DNA from: an uncultured Alphaproteobacteria bacterium
Lineage (GTDB): Bacteria > Pseudomonadota > Alphaproteobacteria > Geminicoccales > Geminicoccaceae
Direction of reading: 5' to 3'
NCBI GenBank assembly: GCA_937926445.1
Contig: CALBAK010000060.1
Coordinates: 1-57,237 of the forward strand
DNA: 57,237 bases
The translations under genes and the position numbers were made by a program. The notes beneath the pieces were generated by a model. The model was not told the origin of the DNA. It saw nothing but the letters and a program-made list of their open reading frames with translations, and did not search any database. Of this stretch, positions 19,005-30,500 are shown one piece after another. Positions within the stretch are counted from its first letter, which is position 1; every line of letters begins with the position of its first letter.

Positions 19005-19877
19005 ATGGACGCGTTCCTCTCGACCCACGAGCCGCTCGTCCGAGCGGCCGTCTTTTTCATGGTCCTCGCCGCCATGGCCGCGGCCGAGGTCGTTTCCCCG
19101 CGCCGGCGGCGCGAGATCCCGCGCCTGCTGCGCTGGACCAACAATCTCGCCCTCGTCGTCCTCGACACGGCTATCCTGCGCCTACTCTTCCCCGTCCTCG
19201 CGGTCGGGCTCGCCGGCATCGCCCAGGCGCGCGGCTTCGGCCTCTTCAACATGGTCGAAGCCCCGCCCTGGCTCGCGATCCTCGCCTCGATCGTGCTCCT
19301 CGACCTCGTCGTCTATCTCCAGCACGTGCTGTTCCACGCCGTGCCGGCCCTCTGGCGGCTGCACCGGGTCCACCACGCCGACCTCGAGATCGACGTCACC
19401 ACGGGCCTGCGCTTCCACCCGATCGAGATCCTGCTCTCGATGGTGATCAAGCTCGCCGCGGTGGCGGCGCTCGGCGCCCCGCCCGTGGCCGTGCTCCTGT
19501 TCGAGGTGATCTTGAACGGCATGGCCATGTTCAATCACGCCAACGTGAAGCTGCCGGGTCGAGTCGACCGGCTGTTGCGCCTCGTCCTCGTCACCCCCGA
19601 CATGCACCGGGTCCATCATTCGATCGTCCCGGCCGAGACCAATTCCAACTTCGGTTTCAACCTCTCCTGGTGGGACCGTTTGCTGGGCACCTACCGGCCG
19701 CAGCCGGCCGCCGGCCACGAGGGGATGACGATCGGTATCGAGCTCTTCCGCAGCCTGCGCGAGCTCTGGCTCGACCGGATGCTCACCCAACCCTTCCGCG
19801 GCCCGGCCTCGGGCCATGCGCTCGATCCCGGGCCGCAGCCCGGAGCGGCGGGCCGAGCGGCCCGCGAAGGCAGCTGA
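19005..19877 (+). CDS. Sterol desaturase / fatty acid hydroxylase family membrane protein
   Basis: A 290-residue integral membrane di-iron oxygenase of the fatty acid hydroxylase superfamily, likely hydroxylating or desaturating a lipid. The histidine clusters that bind two irons are present in order: HVLFH (in YLQHVLFHAVP), HRVHH (in LHRVHHADL), FHPIE, FNHAN, and a final HRVHHS (in DMHRVHHSIV). Four hydrophobic segments precede or separate them. GGAG lies just before the ATG. The last 95 bases overlap the end of the opposite-strand alginate-lyase-like gene. Lipid substrate is unknown. Confidence 0.87.
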   Translation: MDAFLSTHEPLVRAAVFFMVLAAMAAAEVVSPRRRREIPRLLRWTNNLALVVLDTAILRLLFPVLAVGLAGIAQARGFGLFNMVEAPPWLAILASIVLLDLVVYLQHVLFHAVPALWRLHRVHHADLEIDVTTGLRFHPIEILLSMVIKLAAVAALGAPPVAVLLFEVILNGMAMFNHANVKLPGRVDRLLRLVLVTPDMHRVHHSIVPAETNSNFGFNLSWWDRLLGTYRPQPAAGHEGMTIGIELFRSLRELWLDRMLTQPFRGPASGHALDPGPQPGAAGRAAREGS

Positions 19878-21051
19878 GATTACCGCCTGCGAACTCGTCG
19901 ACGAGCGGCCGCGGATCGCCCGCCCGGAAGAGCAGCGCCTCGAGCTGCGCGGTCTCGGGCCGGGTCGGGAAGCGGGCCCGATAAGCCTCGACCCAGGCCA
20001 TGTAGTGCCGCCCGTGGCCGCGCCGCTCGAGGAAGGAGAGGTCCTGCCGCCGCCAGTCGGCCGACGGCCCGGGGCTCCGGTTCTCGGCCGCGTAAGCGAG
20101 GACCTGGGCGGGATCGTCGATCGCATCGAGCAGGAAGCGGATCGCCCGGTGCAGGCTCCTGCCCTCGATCTCGAGGCCCCAGAGGTCGTAGCCCTGGAGG
20201 GCGGCGAGCTCGGCGATCGTGACGAGCGAAGCGATCGCCTGGCGCTGGTACCAGAGCGCCCGCGCTCCCCGCGCCGTCTCGGCGGGCAGGCTGCCGTCCG
20301 GCCGCATCCGGGCGAGGGCTCGCCGATAGGTCGAAAGGCCGAGGGCGAAGGCGGCATCGTCGCCCGAAAGCGCGCCCACGGCCATGACCGCGCTCGCCGC
20401 CAGATAGGCGTGGTTGTTGTCGGCGGTCGGCTCCTCCGGCCGCTGCCCCTCGAGCCGGGCGCGGGCGGCGGCGGCGAGCCGGGCGAGCCAGGCCTCGACG
20501 CGCCGACGGAGTGCCGGGCTCGCCTCGGGCGCGTCGCGGACGACGGCCCAGGCGACCACCGCCGGCAACAAGAAACGGTTGATCGCGAAACGGGTGTTGG
20601 CATCCGCCGAAGCCGGAGCCTCGAGCGCGGAGGCCCGCGCCCAGCGATCGAGCGCCTCGACGAGGGTGGCGCGGGCCTCGGGCTCGTCTTCGGCCAGGAC
20701 CACCCCCGCCGCCCGCATCAGGAGCCAGGCCACGGGGTTGAGCCGTGTGTCGGTGGCGTTCCCGCCCGTCGGCCCGAGGGGACCCGGGGCCGGCCAAGTG
20801 CGGAGCCGGAGGTCCTCGGCGGCGCAGAGGGAAAGCGCCCCGGGACCCGCCGCCCGCAGCTCGGCCCGTCGCGCCACCGGATCGATCAGCACGAGCCCCG
20901 GCCGCCGGACCAGGCGCGGCCCGCCCTCCTGTGCGGCCGGAGCGGGGGCGCCGGACAGCGAGCAGCCGCCCGAGAATGCGGCGAGGGCGAGCGCGAGTCC
21001 GAGCGTGGCCCGCCTGGACAGCGGACACGGGGAAGTTAGCTTGACCGCCAT
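19783..21051 (-). CDS. Alginate lyase family exported protein
   Basis: A 422-residue predicted polysaccharide lyase (family 5-like, AlgL fold, alpha/alpha toroid). The diagnostic catalytic-site motif of this fold is seen as TADNNHAYLAAS (Asn-Asn-His-x-Tyr), with FAINRFLLPAVVAW upstream and an ALWYQRQAIASLV helix downstream. The N-terminus has SRRATL followed by a hydrophobic stretch ending GGC, consistent with a Tat-targeted lipoprotein, though the lipobox is weak. GGAG precedes the ATG by 7 bases. Its start codon shares bases with the divergent DUF3108 gene, and its 3' end overlaps the sterol-desaturase gene by 95 bases. The true substrate may be another uronate polymer. Confidence 0.8.
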   Translation of the reverse strand: MAVKLTSPCPLSRRATLGLALALAAFSGGCSLSGAPAPAAQEGGPRLVRRPGLVLIDPVARRAELRAAGPGALSLCAAEDLRLRTWPAPGPLGPTGGNATDTRLNPVAWLLMRAAGVVLAEDEPEARATLVEALDRWARASALEAPASADANTRFAINRFLLPAVVAWAVVRDAPEASPALRRRVEAWLARLAAAARARLEGQRPEEPTADNNHAYLAASAVMAVGALSGDDAAFALGLSTYRRALARMRPDGSLPAETARGARALWYQRQAIASLVTIAELAALQGYDLWGLEIEGRSLHRAIRFLLDAIDDPAQVLAYAAENRSPGPSADWRRQDLSFLERRGHGRHYMAWVEAYRARFPTRPETAQLEALLFRAGDPRPLVDEFAGGNLSCLRGPLGPPLRAAARDRAHGPRPGRGRVG

Positions 21052-21892
21052 GGCTCGCTCCGCACCGTCGTCTTCCGCCCGACCGCGCCGGCCCGTCGCA
21101 GCGACGGCCCTCCTGATCGCCGCGCTTTTCCCGGCCGCCCCTCCAGCCGCCCGCGCGGACGGCCTCGATGCCCGTTACGAGCTGAGCGTCGCGGGCATCC
21201 GCATCGCCGAGCTCGCGCTCACGCTCGCTCCGGAAGCCGACCTCACCCGGGCCAGGCTCGCGATGGAATCGGTCGGTCTCGCCGCCGCCTGGAGCGGCGC
21301 CCGCTCCGAGCTCGTGGCAGCGATCCGCCGCGACGGCACGGGCGAGCCCGTGCCGCAGCGCTTCGATTCGCGGCTCACCAAACGGGACCGCGAGCGCGCG
21401 GTCACCCTTCGCTACGATGCGGGAGGTGCGATCGCCAGAATCGAGATCCGAAGCCAGGGGCGCCCGCGCGAGAGCGAGGTGCCGCCGGCGCTGCGTCTCG
21501 GTACGGTCGATCCCCTCACCGCCTTCGAGCGGCTGCGAGCCTGGCTGCCGCGGGCGGCCGAGGGGCGCGGGCCCCAGCTGATCACGGTGCCGATCTTCGA
21601 CGGCCGCAAGCGGCTCGACCTCGAGGCCCGCTATGTCGGCCGCGGCACGAACGGTGCGGGCGAGCCCGTGCACGAGCTCGCCGTCCGGTTGATCGGCCTC
21701 TTCGGCTTCGACGAAGACGACGGTTTCGTCGCGCTGCCGAACGGCGAGCGGCCGGAGCCTCTGCGCGTGCTCGTGCGGGCCGATGGCAGCCTCTTGCCCC
21801 TCCGGATCGACGTGCCCGGCCGGCGGACCGGTCCCGTCGTCGAGCTCGCGCGCGATTGCCGGCAGCTGGCCTGTCCGGCTCCCGGCGGCTGA
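21050..21892 (+). CDS. DUF3108 domain exported protein
   Basis: A 280-residue protein with a signal peptide (basic start, hydrophobic core, cleavage near AARA) followed by a DUF3108-like beta-rich domain. The domain begins DGLDARYELSVAGIRIAEL, and its later part carries GPQLITVPIFDGRKRLDLEARYVG and a closing LVRADGSLLPLRIDVPG. This family is found in Proteobacteria as a periplasmic or outer-membrane-associated protein of unknown function. The ATG at 21050 overlaps the divergent neighbour's ATG in the sequence CATG. A TTG at 21041 with GGGGAAG 5 bases upstream is an equally credible start. Confidence 0.82.
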   Translation: MARSAPSSSARPRRPVAATALLIAALFPAAPPAARADGLDARYELSVAGIRIAELALTLAPEADLTRARLAMESVGLAAAWSGARSELVAAIRRDGTGEPVPQRFDSRLTKRDRERAVTLRYDAGGAIARIEIRSQGRPRESEVPPALRLGTVDPLTAFERLRAWLPRAAEGRGPQLITVPIFDGRKRLDLEARYVGRGTNGAGEPVHELAVRLIGLFGFDEDDGFVALPNGERPEPLRVLVRADGSLLPLRIDVPGRRTGPVVELARDCRQLACPAPGG

Positions 21893-21899
21893 GGGCAGC

Positions 21900-22232
21900 T
21901 CAGGCGGCGGTCGCCACACCCTTCTCGGCGAAGAGCTGCTCGAGCTCGCCGCTCTGCGCCATCTCGGTGACGATGTCGCAGCCGCCCACGAGCTCGCCCT
22001 TGACGTAGAGCTGGGGGAAGGTCGGCCAGTTCGCGAATTCCTTGAGACCCTGGCGCAGTTCCGGGTCGTCGAGGACGTTGTAAGACTGGAATCGGACCCC
22101 GGCGTTCGTGAGGATCTGCACCACCCGGGCCGAGAAGCCGCACATCGGAAAGACCGGCGTGCCCTTCATGTAGAGGACCACGTCGTCGGCCGCGAGCTGC
22201 TCGCGGATCCGCTCGAACACCGTCTCGCTCAT
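21900..22232 (-). CDS. grxD: Monothiol (CGFS) glutaredoxin, Grx4/GrxD type
   Basis: A 110-residue glutaredoxin that carries a [2Fe-2S] cluster with glutathione and passes it to acceptor proteins, often in complex with BolA. CGFS is at residues 31-34, after VVLYMKGTPVFPM. WPTFPQLYVKGELVGGCDI provides the glutathione-binding Trp-Pro and GG-Asp segments. AGGGAG precedes the ATG. The bolA-like gene is just upstream on the same strand, a conserved pairing that supports a role in iron-sulphur trafficking or iron sensing. Confidence 0.93.
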   Translation of the reverse strand: MSETVFERIREQLAADDVVLYMKGTPVFPMCGFSARVVQILTNAGVRFQSYNVLDDPELRQGLKEFANWPTFPQLYVKGELVGGCDIVTEMAQSGELEQLFAEKGVATAA

Positions 22233-22323
22233 TCCTCGTCTCCCTCGCCGACCGGCTTCGTCTCCCCCGCCGAGTGGTCCGGCGCGACCGGCCGCGGCTC
22301 CGCTCTCCGGAAAGTCCCGGCCT

Positions 22324-22578
22324 TCACGGGCCGCTCGAAGGTCCCGGGCCGGGTACGCGTGTCTCAAGGGCGAGCGCGTGGAGAGCCCCGCCCATCGCCT
22401 CGCCGAGCGCCTCGTAGACGAGCTGATGCTGCTGCAGCCGCGTTTTGCCGCGGAACGCCTCGCTCGTCACGATCGCCCGATAATGGTCGCCGTCGCCGGC
22501 GAGATCCTGGATCTCGACGCGCGCGTCGGGAAGCGCCGCACGAATGAGCCGTTCGATCGCCTCGGCCGGCATCGGCAT
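22324..22578 (-). CDS. BolA/IbaG family protein
   Basis: An 84-residue BolA-like protein that pairs with the CGFS glutaredoxin encoded next. The fold is recognisable from IERLIRAALPDARVEIQDLAGDGDHYRAIVTSEAF and the RLQQHQLVYEALGEAM helix; His is present for cluster coordination. ATG 22578 (GAGGG upstream) is preferred over an upstream GTG at 22632 that would overlap purL. The gene starts 20 bases after purL, so it is likely co-transcribed purQ-purL-bolA-grxD. Confidence 0.88.
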   Translation of the reverse strand: MPMPAEAIERLIRAALPDARVEIQDLAGDGDHYRAIVTSEAFRGKTRLQQHQLVYEALGEAMGGALHALALETRVPGPGPSSGP

Positions 22579-22598
22579 GCGTTCGGATCCCTCGGGTC

Positions 22599-24799
<2,201 letters not shown>

Positions 24800-24803
<4 letters not shown>

Positions 24804-25474
24804 GGGCGACCCCCGCCGTCGATCGCCGAAAGCAGCGAGGCGAAGAGCGGCCTTCCGTCCACGCCGCCCAGAAGCGGTTCGACCGCCCGCTCGGGATGCG
24901 GCATCAATCCCAGAACCCGGCCGCGGGCATCGAGCACGCCCGCGATATCGGCCGTCGAACCGTTCGGATTGTCGAGATAGCGAAAGGCGATCCGCCCCTC
25001 GCCCTCGAGCCGGGCGAGACCCTCGGGGTCGATCACGTAGTTGCCGTCGTGATGCGCCACCGGGATCGTGATCGGCTCCGCACCGTAGGCGGCGGTAAAC
25101 GGCGTGTTGCGGTTGACGACCGAAAGGCGCACCGGCCGGCAGACGAAGCGGAGGCCGGCGTTGCGGATCAGCGCCCCGGGCAGGAGGCCCGCCTCGGTCA
25201 AGATCTGGAAACCGTTGCAGATGCCGAGCACGTAGCCGCCGCGCTCGGCGTGCCGGCGGACCGCGGCCATGATCGGGGCACGCGCGGCGATCGCCCCAGA
25301 GCGCAGATAATCGCCCCAGGAGAAGCCGCCCGGCAGGCCCACGAGATCGACCGGGGGGAGCTCGCTGTCGGCGTGCCAGACCCGCGCCACGGGCCGGCCG
25401 AAGCAGGTCTCCATCGCCACCGCGAGGTCGCGGTCGCAGTTCGAACCGGGAAAGGTGATCACGGCGGCGCGCAA
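24800..25474 (-). CDS. purQ: Phosphoribosylformylglycinamidine synthase, glutaminase subunit
   Basis: A 224-residue class I glutamine amidotransferase that supplies ammonia to PurL. The nucleophile elbow is GICNGFQ (Cys in [13 protein letters not shown]), with the catalytic His-Glu pair in [13 protein letters not shown]. The TTG at 25474 is chosen because it makes [16 protein letters not shown], the family N-terminus; GGAG lies about 10 bases upstream. It begins 75 bases after the stop of piuC, so it may be transcribed partly from the piuC promoter instead of directly after purS, as in most relatives. Confidence 0.95.
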
Positions 25475-25548
25475 GGCCGGGCGCTCCGAGAGGGCAGGCA
25501 GCCGCTCGATAGCCGGCGGTCCGACGCGCCGCAAGCGACCCGACCGGC

Positions 25549-26211
25549 TCAGAGCTCGGCCCACATCCGCAACAGATTGCGGAAGCTCTTGTCGACCAGA
25601 TCGAAGACCTCGCCCTTGCCGCGCTCGTCGAACAGGCGGCGCCGGGCGGTGTCGAGCTCGAACAGGAGCTCGCGCCGCTCCGCCTCGCGCACCCGGCTCT
25701 GCAGCCAGCCCACGAGCGCGAGCCGGATCCCGCGCGTCACGGGCTCGACCCGGTGCAGCGTGGTCGAGGGGTAGAGGACGAGGTGGCCGGGTGCGAGCTT
25801 GAAGCCCTGCTCGCCGGCCGCGCTCTCGATCACGAGCTCGCCACCCTCGTAGGCCGCCGGGTCGGCCAGGAACAGGGTGAAGGAGCAGTCCGAGCGGATC
25901 CCGCCCATGATCGCGTCGTCGACGTGCCGGCCGTAGCTCATGCCGGGCCCGTAGCGGCTGAGGAGCAGCGGGCCGAAGCGGTGCGGCCGGGCGGCCATGG
26001 CGAGCACGGGATGACTCTCGAGCCGCCGCCGCGCGCGGGCGAGGATCGCCTCGGCGAGCGGGTCGTCGGCCGCTGCCTGGGCATTGTCCTTGACGCCCCG
26101 GGCCGCCCAGCCTGCCGTTGTTCTGCCGTCGAGGAACCGAACCTGCTCCAGGCGCGCACAGAATTCTTCCACATCGGCCGAGCTTAGAACTTCTCCAATG
26201 CAAATGATCAT
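25549..26211 (-). CDS. piuC: Fe(II)/2-oxoglutarate-dependent PKHD-type dioxygenase, PiuC/YbiX family
   Basis: A 220-residue non-haem iron oxygenase usually found beside TonB-dependent iron-siderophore receptors and repressed by iron. The iron triad is visible: His96 and Asp98 ([10 protein letters not shown]) and His153 ([10 protein letters not shown]), with Arg163 for 2-oxoglutarate (GIRLAL). ATG 26211 has GGAGGT eight bases upstream and gives typical family length; an upstream start at 26250 is weaker. No receptor gene is present here. Instead a divergent gene encodes a secreted Gly-Gly-Glu repeat protein. It sits inside what is normally a contiguous purS-purQ-purL cluster. Confidence 0.88.
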   Translation of the reverse strand: MIICIGEVLSSADVEEFCARLEQVRFLDGRTTAGWAARGVKDNAQAAADDPLAEAILARARRRLESHPVLAMAARPHRFGPLLLSRYGPGMSYGRHVDDAIMGGIRSDCSFTLFLADPAAYEGGELVIESAAGEQGFKLAPGHLVLYPSTTLHRVEPVTRGIRLALVGWLQSRVREAERRELLFELDTARRRLFDERGKGEVFDLVDKSFRNLLRMWAEL

Positions 26212-26303
26212 CGGCACGCTACCTCCGCTATCGACGATCTCGCTCATCAACGACTATAGTTCGCTTGCGATCGGCGCAAGGATCCTCGAGGCGGAGAACT
26301 GAA
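26212..26303. promoter_or_regulatory. Divergent promoter/operator region between piuC and the GGE-repeat gene
   Basis: This 92-base gap is less GC-rich than its surroundings. It contains the self-complementary ACTATAGT (26253-26260), which could serve as a -10 on either strand. Next to it is a perfect inverted repeat CTTGCG-atcgg-CGCAAG (26264-26280), positioned near the -35 of the piuC direction. The arrangement resembles an operator controlling both genes. The regulator is not identified; iron control is inference from PiuC. Confidence 0.35.
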
Positions 26304-27119
26304 ATGATTCGAAGAAGGATCTGGTTGGGCGTAGGCGCTTCGGTGTTGGTTCCCGGACTCGGCGGGCTCGACGAGTGGGATCGGGGCCGGCTCGCCCGTC
26401 TCGCCCGGGCGGCCGGTGGCGAGGGCGGCGAGGGCGGCGAGGGTGGCGAAGGCGGCGAGGGGGGCGAGGGCGGGATCGACCCCGAGGCGGCGCGGCGGGA
26501 TCCCGTCGTCTTCGGCACCGCCCTCGCCCTGGTCGACGCGCATCTCCTGGCCGGGTTGGCGGCGATCGAGGCGGGCGAGCGCACGCTCGGCGCCACGCTG
26601 TTCGGCCACGCCATCGCCGAGGTCTATGTCGAGCTCGAGCCGATCCTCGAGGCGCGCGGGGTGAAGCCGTTCCTCGCCGAACTCGAAGCCGCCCAGGCCG
26701 CGGCCGAGCGGGCCTCGGGCGAGGCGGTCCGCGCGGCGGTCGACCGGGTCCTCGCCGTCACCGCTGCGGCCGCGGCGAAGGCGCCTTCCGACGGCCGCTC
26801 GCCGCTCGCCGTCGAGGCCGGCGTGCTCGCCGAATGCATCGACCGCGCCGCGCTCCAGTACCAGTCGGCGGCGGCGCGTCCAGACGACCTCGAGGCCTGG
26901 CTCGACGGGGTCGGTTGGAAGCTCGTGGCCGAGCGCAGGGCAGCCGCCGTATTGCCCGAGCTCGCCCGCCGCGACGCCGATGCCGCGAGTGCCGTTTCGA
27001 CGGCGCTCGCCGCCCTGAAGCCGCTCTATCCCTCGGCCCGCCCGGGTGCGCCCGACGATGCCGGTGCGGCGCTCGCCGCTGCTGCCCGGGCCAAGCTCGC
27101 CGCGGCCGCGCTCCGCTGA
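26304..27119 (+). CDS. Secreted protein with Gly-Gly-Glu repeats, unknown function
   Basis: A 271-residue protein with an N-terminal Arg cluster and hydrophobic segment (IRRRIWLGVGASVLVPGLGG) that fits a signal peptide or anchor. Six tandem Gly-Gly-Glu units follow at residues 38-55, then a largely alpha-helical Ala/Glu-rich region with conserved-looking segments (FGTALALVDAHLLAG, FGHAIAEVYVELEPILEARG, LAECIDRAALQYQSAA). GGAG precedes the ATG. The acidic flexible repeat could bind metal ions or act as a spacer. Divergence from piuC across a shared promoter suggests a part in iron handling; this is inference. I do not recognise a named domain. Confidence 0.75.
   Translation: MIRRRIWLGVGASVLVPGLGGLDEWDRGRLARLARAAGGEGGEGGEGGEGGEGGEGGIDPEAARRDPVVFGTALALVDAHLLAGLAAIEAGERTLGATLFGHAIAEVYVELEPILEARGVKPFLAELEAAQAAAERASGEAVRAAVDRVLAVTAAAAAKAPSDGRSPLAVEAGVLAECIDRAALQYQSAAARPDDLEAWLDGVGWKLVAERRAAAVLPELARRDADAASAVSTALAALKPLYPSARPGAPDDAGAALAAAARAKLAAAALR
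26415..26468 (+). repeat. 9-bp tandem repeat (six units) encoding Gly-Gly-Glu
   Basis: Six in-frame copies of a nine-base unit close to GGCGGCGAG, with synonymous third-base differences between copies. The synonymous variation argues for selection on the protein sequence rather than recent slippage. Confidence 0.9.
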
Positions 27120-27185
27120 GCTCGCCCAGGCCGGCCGCCGGGAGCGTCGCGGCTCCGGGCGGCCGAGTCCTCGGCCCCCTGCTGC

Positions 27186-27434
27186 TCACCCGCCTTCGAC
27201 GATCTCGACCGTCCAGCGCTCGATCACGGGGTTGGCGAGGAGCTGCTCGCACATCGCCTCGACCCGGGCGCTTGCCGCCTCCGGATCCTCACCCGCGAGC
27301 TCGAGCTCGATCACCTTGCGCCGCCGCACCGCCTGCACTTCCGCGAAGCCCAGGCCCGCGAGGGCGCGACCGATCGCCACGGCCTCCGGGTCCAGCACGC
27401 CCTCTTTGAAGCCGATCGTGACGATCGCCCGCAT
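27186..27434 (-). CDS. purS: Phosphoribosylformylglycinamidine synthase subunit PurS
   Basis: The small bridging subunit of the FGAM synthase complex, needed to dock PurQ onto PurL. The 82 residues begin MRAIVTIGFKEGVLDPEAVAIGRAL and end NPVIERWTVEIVEGG, matching PurS throughout. It stands alone on the minus strand. Upstream is the divergent sensor gene, and between it and purQ lie the convergent GGE-repeat gene and piuC. It must therefore have its own promoter in the ~125 bases before it. Confidence 0.93.
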   Translation of the reverse strand: MRAIVTIGFKEGVLDPEAVAIGRALAGLGFAEVQAVRRRKVIELELAGEDPEAASARVEAMCEQLLANPVIERWTVEIVEGG

Positions 27435-27559
27435 CACGACTCCGTGTCCGTCCGTGACCACCTTACGCAGGGTCGTTGCACTGGCAAGGGCCGGCGTTAA
27501 GGATCCCGCAATATTGGGGCGCGAGAATGTCGGGCCGTAGGGTCCCCAAGGGCTGAACG

Positions 27560-30500
27560 TTGGATCACGCGTGCGCATCTCGCGGGTCGGTGCCGGGCGG
27601 GAAGCCGGGCTCCCTCGATTCGATCGTTCGGCTGCTCGCGCATCTCCTGCGCGTGCCGATCGCAGCCGCGACGATCGCCGAACGGGATCGGCTCGTCGTG
27701 GTGGCCAGCATCGGCTGCCCGTTCGACGAGCTGCCGCGGCACGGCTCGCTGCCCGGGTGCACGCTCGACCGCGGCGGACTCGAGCTGATCGAGGACCTGC
27801 TCGCTCTCGAGCCGCCCTTTCCGGTGCCGGTGATCGACGGGCGGCCGCTGCGCTTCTATGCCGGCCTGCCGATCCGCGGACCCGAGAGCCAGCTCGTCGG
27901 CACGCTCTGCGCCGCCGATTTCGCGCCGCGCCGGCTCGACGAGGGCGAGACGGCACAGCTTCGAATGCTCGCCGACCTCGCCGCCGATCAACTGCTCCTC
28001 GCGCGCGAAGCCGACGAACATCGACGCCTGGCGGCGGCGCTCGCGGAGAGCGAACGTCGCTTGGTGGATTTCGCCGAGACCGCCTCGGACTGGTTCTGGG
28101 AGATGGACGCCGAGCTGCGCTTCTCCTGGCTGTCCGAAGCGGTGCGCACCCGTTTCGGGATCGCCCCGGATTGGCATTACGGCAAGACCCGGCTGGAGCT
28201 CGCCGCCACCGAGGCCGACCGCGAGGTCGCGCAGCGGGTCCAGGAGCTCATGCTTCGGCGCGAGCCGTTCCGCGACTTCGAATACTGCCGGCGCGGCCCG
28301 ACCGGTGACCATTGGCTCCGGATCTCCGGCAAACCGGTCTTCGACGAAGCCGGACGGTTCCTGGGATATCGCGGGACGGGCCGCGACGTCACCGAGCTCA
28401 GGCGCGTGGAGGCCGAACGGCGCGAGGCGGAAGAGCGCTATCGCACGCTCTTCGAGCTCTCGCCGGACGGTCTCTTCGTCAAAGATCGGGAGCATCGCAT
28501 CCTCTACGCCAACCGTGCCGCGGCCGCGCTGTTCGGCGTAGCGAGGATCGCGGATCTGACCGGACGCTCGAGCCTCGAATTCGTGGCGCCGGAAGATCGT
28601 CGGCTCGTCCGCGAAAGGACGGGCCGACTTCTGGAGGAGGGCGGGGTCGTTCCGCCGACGCGCCTGCGCATCCGGCGAGCCGACGGTGCCGAGCGGATCG
28701 TCGAGGCGGCGGCGACCAGGTTCGAGGAGGATGGCGAGCCGCGCGTCCTCGTCGTCCAACGCGACGTGAGCGAGCGCGAGCGGGCGGAGCAGGCGCGCCG
28801 CGAGGCCGAGGAGCGCTATCGTACGCTCGTCGAGCTGAGCCCGGACGCGCTCCTCGTCCTGCAGGACGGCCGGTACGTCTTCGCCAACCGCCGCGCCCTC
28901 GAGCTTTTGGGCGCCAAGGAGGTGGCGGAGATCGTCGGCAAGCGGCCGCGCGACCTCTACCCCCAAGACTACGTGCCCTCGATCGAGGCCCGCGTCGAAC
29001 GGCTGCTCGCGCAGGGGGGCACCCTACCGCCGCTCGAGGTTCGGATCCGGCGGCTCGACGGCGAGCTCCGCGACATCGAGACGAGCGGGGCCGCCATCCC
29101 GTTCGACGGCAAGCCCGCGATCCAGGTGGCGATCCGCGACATCACGGAACGCAAGCGAGCCGAGGCGGCGCGGCGCGAGGCCGAGGAGCGCTATCGAGCC
29201 CTGGTGGAGCTCAACCCCGACCCGGTCGTCCTGGTCGAGGACGGCCGGTTCGTGTTCGCGAGCGAGCCCGCCGCGCGGCTGTTCGGGGTGGCCGACGCCC
29301 GCGAGCTGATCGGTCGCTCGATCTTCGAATTCGTACCCGAAGCGCTGCACGCCGCGATCCGAGCCCGCCATGCGACCGAGCTGCGAGAGGGCGAGGTCCT
29401 GCCGCCGCTCGAGCTCGAGATCGTCCGTCCCGACGGCACCCGGGTCGAGGTCGAGGCCAAGGGTTCGCGCGTGGTGGAGGGCGGGCGGCGGATGCTGCTC
29501 GGCGTGCTGCGCGACATCTCCGAGCGCAAGCGGGCGGAACGAGCGATCCGCGAGGCCGAGGAGCGGTACCGCCTGCTGGTCGAGCTGGCGCCGGTCGGCA
29601 TCCTCCTTTTTCAGGACGGCGTCTACCGTTTCGCCAACCGCGCCGCGGCGACCCTTCTGGGCGCACGGGACCCGGACGAGCTGATCGGCCGCGATCCCTT
29701 CTCTCTGATCCTCGAGCCCTATCACGAGCGGATCCGGGCGCGTGCGGAGCGGCTACTCGCGGGTGGAGGGCCGGCCGAGCCGATCGAGATCGAGATGCGC
29801 CGGCTCGAAGGCGAGGTGGTGACGATCGAGACCGTGGGCGCGGCGATTGTCGCGGGCGGGCGGCCGGCGATCCAGATCCTGATCCGCGACATCACCGAAG
29901 CGCGACGCGCCCGACGCGCTCTCGAGGAGGCCGAGGCGCGCTGGCGCAGCCTGCTCGAACTCGCTCCGGACGCGGTCCTGCTGATCGAGAACGAGACCTA
30001 TGTCTACGCGAACCGTCGCGCCGCCGAACTCTACGGTGCGGCCGATCCGGCCGAGCTCGTCGGTCGTTCGCCCTTCGATTTCATCCTCGAGGAATTCTGG
30101 CCGCGCATTCGCGAGCGCGCCGCCCGGCTCCTCGCCCACGGCGAGAGGCTGCCGCCGATCGAGATCCGCATCCGACGCCTGGACGGAACGATCCTCGACG
30201 TCGAGACGACCGGGGCGGTGATCGAGGACGGCGGCCGGCGGGTGATCCAGAGCGTGATCCGCGACATTTCCGAGCGCAAGGCGCTCGAGGCCGAGCTCTG
30301 GCGACGGGCCCACCACGACCCGCTGACCGGGCTACCGAACCGGCTCCTGTTCTTCGACCGGCTCGGACAAGCCCTGCACCGCTGTCGGCGCGAGGGCCGG
30401 AGCGGCGCCCTCCTCTCGCTCGACCTAGACGGCTTCAAGCTGGTCAACGACGGCCACGGCCACGACGCCGGCGACGCGCTCCTGGTCGAGGTCGCCCGGC

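Noticed and set aside
26190-26211. Palindrome ATGATCAT at the start of piuC as a Fur box
   Set aside because: Only eight bases match and they are the first codons of the gene; no full 19-bp Fur box can be drawn.
27470-27505. Promoter-like TTGCAC/TTAAGG between purS and the sensor gene
   Set aside because: Spacing is 15-16 bases and the -10 match is poor; too weak to call.
27497-28966. 489-codon antisense frame over the sensor gene
   Set aside because: It is the shadow of the GAF/PAS region, has low-complexity composition and no ribosome binding site.
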